DNA from: Apostichopus japonicus | Lineage: Eukaryota > Echinodermata > Holothuroidea > Aspidochirotida > Stichopodidae | Assembly (NCBI RefSeq): GCF_037975245.1 | Contig: NC_092575.1 | Location: forward strand, 23,785,841-23,849,840 | Length of the DNA: 64,000 bases | Direction: 5' to 3' | In this document: piece by piece, positions 56,474-64,000 of the stretch | Numbering within the stretch: position 1 is the first letter of the stretch | How the letters are laid out: each line of letters opens with the position of its first letter | Translations under genes and position numbers: made by a program | The notes under the pieces: model-generated | The model's input: only the letters and a program-made list of their open reading frames with translations | Databases searched by the model: none | What the model was told of the DNA's origin: nothing

Positions 56474-57124
56474 CTACGATTGTCCGTCTAGAAGTCTATG
56501 TTGACAATGCGGCGGCAAAGATTTGCTTCTATCGATCAGTCTTTTCATCGCGATCGGAGACGCCAAGGGCGGCGTTACCGTCGTCGCCGTCATCGTGGTA
56601 TTGTGCCCGAGGCCATTTCTATTTTGCACCGAATGTGACGGAACTTGGAATGATTCCTCCTCGTAGGTATGACTACTCGCCGTACATCCGACATCTTGCA
56701 ATATATTACAGAGTGTAAAACGAAGAATGAGCTTCCTAAACGTTCTCCTGTATTCACTATTACTAAATGCGTAGATGAATGGATTCATCGCTGAATTAGC
56801 GTGTGATAAGGTAATTGCCGGTAAGAATAAATAATAAGGTGGTACTACCTTCACGATGACGCTTATTGCATTCAAGAGGTGTAGTGGCAGCCAGCACAGC
56901 GCAAAGATTAATATCAAAATAGCTAAAATCTTGGCTGCTCTGGCCTCTTTGAACGTTAGTTCGGCTAGCCTTTTGCTAGTTTCGTTCTCACTACCGACGA
57001 CCAGTTGTGAAATCGCTTTCACTTGTTTCTGAACCTCTTGGAAAATTTGATGGTAGACAAAACTAATGATGATTAATGTTGGTAAAACTGTACCAAAAAA
57101 TTTAAAATACACCATATAGTTCAT
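56474..57124 (-). CDS. Adenosine-receptor-like GPCR, terminal exon (TM5 to C-terminus)
   Basis: Rhodopsin-class G-protein-coupled receptor for an extracellular ligand at the plasma membrane. The 216 residues begin MNYMVYFKFFGTVLPTLIII (TM5), then a long third loop, AAKILAILILIFALCWLPLH (TM6 with CWLP), and PAITLSHANSAMNPFIYAFS (TM7 with NPxxY as NPFIY), followed by NSEYRRTFRKLI (helix 8) and a tail with Ser/Thr and His. MNYMVYF, FALCWLPLH and LSH.NS..NPFIYA are characteristic of adenosine receptors. TM1-4 are not found on this strand up to the right edge, so earlier exons probably lie beyond 64000. The frame upstream of Met is interrupted: CEFMKV just before it, which fits the end of extracellular loop 2, lies in another frame. 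Confidence 0.8.
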   Translation of the reverse strand: MNYMVYFKFFGTVLPTLIIISFVYHQIFQEVQKQVKAISQLVVGSENETSKRLAELTFKEARAAKILAILILIFALCWLPLHLLNAISVIVKVVPPYYLFLPAITLSHANSAMNPFIYAFSNSEYRRTFRKLILRFTLCNILQDVGCTASSHTYEEESFQVPSHSVQNRNGLGHNTTMTATTVTPPLASPIAMKRLIDRSKSLPPHCQHRLLDGQS

Positions 57125-57450
57125 ATGACTTTCATAAATTCACACTTTACGACATCAGTTGGGTATACAACCCTGGGTCAATTAGGAGGCCCGTGAAATT
57201 ATTAGATGAAGAATAGTGTTTTCCCATTGTCATAATATACAATAATTGAGGAGCAAGACTATTGCAAAAGTTGGATGCTTGTAGTGGTGGTTGGGGAGGG
57301 GGGGGGGCGGGACTCGTGGCATTAATGTCTCGGGTACGGACCTGGTTTTCGAAGGTTGTTTGCACATCAAAAGTTGATGCCAGATCTTTCATGGATTTAT
57401 TACCCAGGTATAGCGTTGCTAATTTTTTCTTGAAACATCAGATTTAGCAG
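57125..57450 (-). other. Region upstream of GPCR exon, possible loop-2 coding remnant
   Basis: An open frame at 57392-57147 is followed, in a second frame, by DVVKCEFMKV (about 57127-57156). The latter resembles the Cys-Phe-Glu-x-Val segment before TM5 of adenosine receptors. Either an intron acceptor lies just before the TM5 Met, or a small indel separates the frames. The longer frame contains NATS and NFTG sequons but no membrane segment, so I do not call it coding. Confidence 0.35.
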
Positions 57451-57906
57451 TTTCACTTGTGGAAAAAGGTGTATCTAATGAGTGGATGGCATTATATATA
57501 CGGTACAGCATATAATGGTTTCTTTATTCGTGTAGGCCTTTGTACATTTTCGATCAACGACTAAATCAGAAGAGATCTGGGAAGTCGGTACACCAACCTG
57601 GTCACATTGAGAGTTGAAAGTTAACAAACGGATTTTTGAACATAATATGATACATTACGAACCATACAGTCGCGATATTTAAGTTTTCATAGTTGACAGA
57701 TGCAAGTTGACTACAGTGGGTTGTGTGTGTGGTCGGGGGTCGGGGTGGGGGGGGGGGTAAGAGTGTAGGTTTCTCACGTTTTCCCTCAGTGTGGAAATGT
57801 TTAGAATACAAGTGTAAACAGAGGCTACGTTTCCATAGCAATGACAACATTTTTTAGGATATATTGCTGTATTGAGCGCCTACATGTTATAACGTTTCTA
57901 TAGCTC

Positions 57907-57908
<2 letters not shown>

Positions 57909-57940
<32 letters not shown>
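57909..57940. repeat. (TA)n
   Basis: TA run abutting the left side of the SINE copy at 57942-58082. Confidence 0.95.
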
Positions 57941-57941
<1 letters not shown>

Positions 57942-57944
<3 letters not shown>

Positions 57945-58081
57945 GAAAATCGTAATGAGTTGGAAAATCAAGAACAGTGAAAAAACTTTCAGCCTCCATC
58001 GGGATTCGAACCACGGGCCTCCCGCTCTGTACGCGGACACCCTAACCACTAGGCTATGGACGCTGATTGTATTTCCAGAGG

Positions 58082-58082
<1 letters not shown>
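57942..58082 (-). mobile_element. tRNA-derived SINE, copy 2
   Basis: Close copy of 39926-40110. On the minus strand it shows TAGCCTAGTGGTTAGGGTG and GTGGTTCGAATCCCGATGG as A- and B-box-like motifs. The B box is closer to canonical than in copy 1. It has (TA)n on both sides. Confidence 0.78.

Positions 58083-58168
<86 letters not shown>
58083..58168. repeat. (TA)n
   Basis: TA dinucleotide run with one TATTATA interruption near 58143, right of the SINE. Confidence 0.95.
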
Positions 58169-58169
<1 letters not shown>

Positions 58170-59469
58170 CTAGTATTCTCTTATAATATAATCCATATAT
58201 CAAGGTTTGGGGGTATGTCTATGGTAAAATAGGTCAAGTGGACGGATGGAGTAGCACAGGGGTGCATTACCATGAGACTTTTCTGGTTGTTAACTATACA
58301 TGCTTAGGCCTTCAATTTGAAATATCAGGAATGGTGACAAACATTTCACTTATTCCCAGGCATAATTATTAATTTATTAAATGTGTTCATGTTTTTCACT
58401 AAATTATTATAATATCTAAGCCACTTTTTTACAGTGAAAAAATAATAAAAGCTTTCAAAATCAGTTTTGTACATTATCTGGATTTAATTCAAACTGTTTC
58501 TTCAGCTATAAATGTCCCGCACTTAAAGTCTCAATACGTGTTTGCTGATGAATTTCGGAAAACAAACTTCCGAAGCAGATTCAATGTTTCTTATTCTAAT
58601 GATGCACTCTGACCAGGTGGGATGAATGGAGAAACGCTGTCGCAATCGAAAGAATAAAATTGTTGCCCTGTGGCGCGAACGGTTATCGTTAAATCACTGT
58701 GACCGCCCATATCAGCATGTTTATTACACAAATGAAACCTATATATACTCGTATCGTCCACTTTTTTACCCAATTCCACAGAGGAAATTTGGCAAACACA
58801 TACTGAGACTTTAAGGCGAGAACGGACATTTGGGGAAGCAGTGTGCTACACAAAGAACAGCGTCAAACACGCGGATTATAAAGTATCCGTATTCCTTTCA
58901 GGTGGGGTCTCGTATACAATGAATACTATACGCAAGACAGTGTACCTATCCAATGTATACACTATCTTTTACGATACTAACCAAACTCTGCCACCAACCA
59001 TAATTATGTATGATACATATCATACGGAGAAGTCCCGCATAAAATTCACACAGGTCTCCACCCACCCACATGCAAACTGCAGTGCCCCCTTCATTTGTGA
59101 TACAATGTGTTACAAAACTTACAAACTTACAGTGCACGAGAATGACGCCCTTGCTTGAAACTGCTGGTCCAACTCCAACTCGGAATCCGAGACAACGGGC
59201 CTGTGTGCAAGTTGCAAGAAATCCCAATCGGAAACATGTGCATAATGTTGAGAATATATTCTCTGAAGGTCTTTTTACATCAGAGTTATGTATTACCGAG
59301 TGCAACGGCGAGCTTCAAATCAAATCTCTGTTGTAAAACATAAGTTTGATTCGGATCGAACCCATTGATTAAATTCATTTTAGAATCAATGTTGTAAAGG
59401 TCGTTCATTTAAATTCTTCCTTTTACCATATAACAATTTTTTTATAAATTATACATTTAACTTGTAGAT
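58169..59469. other. Intergenic, nothing coding seen
   Basis: No repeat or gene recognised. Short open frames on both strands at 58840-59340 lack family resemblance. Confidence 0.55.
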
Positions 59470-60835
59470 TAACATGTATTTAGTAATGTTAACATCGGAT
59501 CTAAAGTGTACGTGCATAGCGAATTTCATATATCACATAAGGAATGACTACACCTGATTAGTCACGTGTAAACATAATATGTTTTCTCCTCTGATCCAGA
59601 TCCAGTGTGCGTAATTTTTTTCCAAGGAGGGTTAGGGGCAATTATCATATATAGGCGTATCCAAACCCTCGCGCATGCGTGTTACTCATACACACGCGTT
59701 ACTCATTGATCGCTGTAATACACGTGTGGGCACTATGTACGCTGTACAAAGCAGTAGATCTCCGCTGTACAGTTTTACACGTAATGCAGTTTGCTTTTTG
59801 GCCAAGGATTACCAAGTGAGAATTGAATAATATAAGTGATGGGACACAGGCTAAAGAAATCCAAATTAAAGCGCGATCAAATCGTCACTTCAATTATTAA
59901 TTTTCTGGAGGTGTTGTGGCTAATGTAGGTGACTAATAGTCTGCGTATCGGCTGGTGATGCAATATCTGATAGTAATATCTGATAGAACTGATAGTGATA
60001 GTTCATAAAAGCAGGCTAAATTTTGTATGTAGGCCTACTATATTAGTATCATGTATAGAATTTTAAAGTTTACCGTAACCTTAAAGTTTACCGTGAAGCT
60101 AGAAATGCATGTAATGTAGGCTAGCAGATTAACATTAACCAAACCATTAAACTAATGTCCGTCGCGCACATTGATGACAACATATGAAATCCGTACATTG
60201 TGTCTAAAATCTGGGTGTCAGTCGAACAGGTCTCCATCGCTACATGAACGCATATGCAAAACTTGAATCGCGTCGCACACACTGTATGTACTACTACTAG
60301 CCACGAGTAACACGCATGCGCGAGGGTCTGGATACGCCTATATATGATAATTGCCCCTAACCCGCCTAGGAAAAAAAAATACGCATCCAGTGTGAACACG
60401 CGGCGAAGAATATCTGATCTCATGAATGACATGGTTAATATTTCCCGTATCTAGTGCAAACGCGTCCTAAAATTCCTTCTACGTTGAAACGTTAATCCGC
60501 ATGTAAACGATTAACTTATTTTGTGTAAAATACCACATGACGTCACACTTCCGTACTTCTAAGAACACATGATATGATTATCAAAAATAGCACACGCCAC
60601 ATTAATATATTTAAGTGCATGATGAAAACTAAATAGCCCCATCATTTTTTAAAGCCAGATTTTGTAGTTGAATACCATCGAGTGTATCCGATATCTACAA
60701 TAATGGGCCGTAAAGGGAAACATAAGATATAAACACAAACATAATGTATTACATAAGTCCGATAATATTCCACGAGAAATAATAATATTAGGCATGAAAC
60801 AAAAGAGGTGCACAGGACGAAAAAAATATGTATCT
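59470..60835 (+). repeat. Dispersed repeat, copy 2 (interrupted)
   Basis: Same element as 47300-47830, split by the insertion at 59609-60384. After 60480 it also differs by a local insertion at about 60480-60640 before matching again from TAGCCCCATCA to GGTGCACAGGACGAAAAAA. Confidence 0.8.
59609..60384. mobile_element. Mutator-like nonautonomous element, 776 bp, about 80 bp inverted ends, 9 bp target duplication
   Basis: The terminal inverted repeats (59609-59688 and 60305-60384) share long identical blocks such as GGGTTAGGGGCAATTATCAT and CCTCGCGCATGCGTGTTACT. The flanking direct repeats ATCCAGTGT (59600-59608 and 60385-60393) are 9 bp, typical of Mutator-like elements, as are long inverted ends. 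The related repeat at 47300-47830 carries the site without the element. The interior lacks a transposase frame. Confidence 0.9.
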
Positions 60836-61558
60836 TATTTTCTAAAAGGCTGGAATGAAAATGGATCAAACTGTATTTTGACAAAAAACCTGGTCCTTGG
60901 AAACTACTTTTGGAAAATTCATTAACCACGTACGGAAGGGGTTTCTTATCAGAATGTAATTTTTCAAAGCATGATATTGAGATCTAAAACCTGTTTATAT
61001 ATGTAGTTTGTAGTGCATGGTCTGATTTTAATTACCGCCATCCAAATGATAATATCTGTTCTAATCAATATATTTTTAACAATTCCTCTATTAAGATAGA
61101 TAATAACATTATCTTCTCTGAAGTCCTGTACAGAACAAGGTTGTTTAGTCAGGGATTTCTTCGACACAGATGGCAATATCATAAGCTATGCCTCTTTTAT
61201 CGCAAAGTTCACATTACTGGTACATATCCGTTCACATTTTATTACGGTATAATATAAGCCATCCCAGGGGCTTGGAGTGAAAACGTAACGTGCAGGTATA
61301 GTCTGTGTACAACAGTCGTACTTCGTGTACGTACGAACAATGTGTACATGTGTCCTGCGTAAATAGTTTATGGCGCCTTATCGTTAATGCGAGGGTTTAA
61401 AATTGCAAATTCTCGTTATTTTACGACCAGAATATTCCAAAATGTCACCAGGGATGGCATTAACGTGTCTTCATTACAAATTCTGAGTGTCGCTGATATA
61501 TATATATAGCCTACTTTTGCCGTATACTGCGCGGAAAATTAGGGTCGACATACACCGT

Positions 61559-61593
61559 ATGCGAAAATACCGTTATATGAATATATGAATATA

Positions 61594-61691
<98 letters not shown>

Positions 61692-61712
61692 CGAAAATAC
61701 CGTTATATGAAT
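61559..61712. repeat. (TA)n flanked by a direct repeat
   Basis: A TA run of about 95 bp at 61595-61689 lies between two copies of GCGAAAATACCGTTATATGA (61561 and 61691). Confidence 0.95.
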
Positions 61713-63271
61713 ATAACTCGGTGTTTGTCCGCCCTCTATGGTCTACGGTAAAAGCCCCTTACACAGAGAAAATGAATACACAAACCAAGCTATTTAAGGT
61801 TCTTTTTCCAAACACGTACTGATTACATACGTCAAGGTTAAATCAAATATTGAGACAGGAGATGGAAGATCCCCTGGTTGAAAAGTGATGTCGGATACAA
61901 TTAAAGCTTTAATTCAATGCTACACCGCAGTCGTGAGATCGACCCCCTCTAGTTTAATATACCCCCTCCCCCCCCCCCCCTTGTATGCACTTATACCCAT
62001 ATATTTTCTATTGATATACTATCGCGTAGAATTAATCAGTTTCGCTGACATCACTGGCTCCGGCGAAGTTCCGGTAACCGTCAAGATCTACCTCTCGTCA
62101 GCATCTCTTCACCATGTCTGGAGAAAAGGTTATCAAATAGTCATCAATCACGCGTCTAAAGCAATACTAGGCGGCCTTGTAACATGTATGATTCCATATT
62201 AACTGACTAATATACCTACTAAAACACTAACCGATAAAATGACATCTACAATAACGTGAAATGCTTACCTATTGTTACAAAGCACTGAAAATCTGAACGA
62301 CTACTAAGATAAAAAAAATAACAAAACATCAACCTTGTCCCAATCAATTTAAATCCTCTATCACAATATCACACACCATTTTTGTTTACAAATGAGACGA
62401 CAATATTCTGAAACAACGCCCCCAGTTAGCATACGCAAATTGAAAGACCCATTGACTGCCATACCAAATCATAGAAGTAATGTGGTCTTTAAGTCCAGAT
62501 AGCAGTTCTCACTAGCTAATCGCTACCCATCACTGGATAGCTGACAAGTTGGCCTTTCATGGCACCATCAATTTTCCGTATCATGACCATGTAGATTTTT
62601 TGCTATTCGAGCCGGAAGTTTTCGTCACTTGTAAACAACCTCTTCACTCAGTATAGTAAACAATTTTCGTACGATGCTCCTTGGAGGCCTAAAGGGAACT
62701 AAAATTGCCACAATTGACCCAATGTTTTGCACCACATGTACTTTCGTTCATGATATTTAACATACAAGCCACAAAAAATAGATCCTGATTAATAACGTAC
62801 CCAAAAAATGTTTTCCTACTGCATTTTTGGCACTTTTCCTGAAGGAGCACATGATATAGACTCGAACAGGAGTATGCCACCATAATACAAAGCTCGGATC
62901 TACGTACGCATGGACATAGGGCTAGGCCTAAAAAAATACTAGCTACCTACAGTACAGTAGGATGTCCCATATTACAACTATATCACCTTCATAGACCAAA
63001 ACAGCCTATTTATCATAGTAAGCACTAAATTCCGGACATAATCTCCCGCACAGTAAACATAACTCAACAACTGTCAACGTAAACAGCCGAATCAGACAAA
63101 AGCTCGTGAACTCACTGCCAAACTAAGACCGCTGTACACAATTATTTCGCATTGAGTTTGGTCATAGTAAAAAATATAACTAGACGAACTGTTAAGTTTC
63201 ATAAACGCTGCCTGGTCACAGCGAAACTGTATCCAAGCTGAAATAAATACGATGGAAAACGTCCAATGGAA
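61713..63271. other. Intergenic, nothing coding seen
   Basis: A C-tract lies at 61963-61980. A CpG-containing open stretch at about 62030-62130 (ISFADITGSGEVPVTVKIYL) looks somewhat protein-like but has no recognisable family or convincing splice sites. Confidence 0.45.
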
Positions 63272-63440
63272 CATGGGCGGCGATCCGTACTTCCGAGTGG
63301 GGGGATATGACCTTGTTGACTATCTAAGCGTAGCGCCACCATAGGTTGGCGCGAAGCGTACAAGAACATTTTGGGATTTACAAACCCTCTAGATGGCCGG
63401 AAACGGCACTTCCCGAGGTTTCCAAGCGGCATATACCCAA
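63272..63440 (+). mobile_element. hAT-like element, partial copy C
   Basis: Begins CATGGGCGGCGATCCGTACT, the same terminus as the 29692 element. It then shows GGTTGGCGCGAAGCGTACAA and GGCCGGAAACGGCACTTCCC, which match the opposite end of copies A and B (GGTTGGCGCGCAGCGTACAA in copy B), so the interior is deleted or rearranged. The right end could not be located. Confidence 0.7.
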
Positions 63441-64000
63441 CTTTAAAATAAGGATATCATGTCCGAAATATCTCATAATCAGGATCCAAAATCCTTTTTT
63501 TTTAATTTCGGGTGTTATTTTGGGAAAATTGCCCCTGTCAATCTTGTTTCAGGCGCTACGTTAGAATGTTCGAGAGCTCTTTTATATTATTCGATGAAGA
63601 AAATGGCCTCATGCAGGCTATTATAGGCCTATACACATGCAATACACAATTATACATAGTTACATTCCTAGGTACCGATTGCTAGTGCATCCAACTGAAA
63701 CGTGTATTAAGCATTACCCTGGTAACATGAGATTCTCAGCTGTTCGAGGGAACATGTACGTGTGTAGGCCTACTATAGGGCCTATATGAATACTATTAGG
63801 GTGCATATATGTACTAAATCAATACTGTGGGCGCAATAATACATTTTGTTGTTATAGGGCCAATGAAGCCCACAGTCAACTATTCTTGCTTTATAAAGAC
63901 GGTTTATTTGAAAAGATCGCACTGCGTTTATGGTAGGCGAGAAATGAAGCTAAAAAAGAGCCGTACATTCACGATGATGCATAAATGTAGGCATAAAATA
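63441..64000. other. Intergenic, nothing seen
   Basis: No gene or repeat recognised up to the right edge. Confidence 0.5.

Noticed and set aside
57147-57392. 81-residue minus-strand frame as GPCR TM4/loop-2 exon
   Set aside because: No membrane helix, and it ends in a stop in a different frame from TM5. Kept only as a possible remnant.
61885-62202. 105-residue plus-strand frame with GSGEVPVTVKIYLSSASL
   Set aside because: Protein-like for about 30 residues only, no family recognised, and no convincing acceptor or donor.

Overview
The window is animal nuclear DNA. It shows split genes with GT/AG introns, AT-rich noncoding sequence, tRNA-derived SINEs, CR1/L2-type LINE remnants, hAT-like and Mutator-like nonautonomous DNA transposons, long (TA)n tracts and many minisatellites. 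A death-fold/ZU5 gene, a fucosyltransferase fragment and an adenosine-receptor-like GPCR together suggest a marine deuterostome invertebrate. An echinoderm such as a sea cucumber or urchin is my best guess, but it rests on general resemblance only.

Positions 1-38,355 hold the main locus. By joining splice sites I can chain 19 plus-strand exons (5925-38355) through every intron phase without a stop, giving 1,901 residues from the first complete codon, open at the N-terminus. The domain order is: beta-propeller-like repeats; DED-like death fold 1; a long coiled coil of 26 near-identical 14-residue units; a second coil and linker; death fold 2; ZU5-A; UPA-like region A; death fold 3; UBA-like domain; ZU5-B; UPA-like region B; death fold 4; stop. 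The ZU5-UPA-death fold block occurs twice with the same exon phases and nearly the same exon lengths, so it was duplicated inside the gene. The combination suggests a large scaffold for oligomerisation and death-fold signalling, possibly with ubiquitin binding, but I do not recognise it as a named gene. The link between the propeller exon and the rest rests on phase and splice sites only, so the two could be neighbouring genes.

The introns carry well-preserved mobile elements: a 200 bp MITE with an identifiable empty site, an 879 bp and a 1,131 bp hAT-like element each with perfect 8 bp target duplications, a tRNA-derived SINE, and a long satellite-like array full of AGGTCA half-sites, several arranged as AGGTCAAAGGTCA.

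Positions 38,356-64,000 are gene-poor and repeat-rich. Two minus-strand gene pieces stand out: a GT10 (alpha-1,3-fucosyltransferase-like) catalytic fragment broken by a frameshift (45226-45979), and the terminal exon of an adenosine-receptor-like GPCR (56474-57124). The rest holds an inverted second copy of the 1.1 kb hAT element, SINE copies embedded in (TA)n, a 36 bp minisatellite, and a 776 bp Mutator-like element inserted in one of two copies of an older dispersed repeat. No tRNA or rRNA gene, CRISPR array or prokaryotic operon structure is present.
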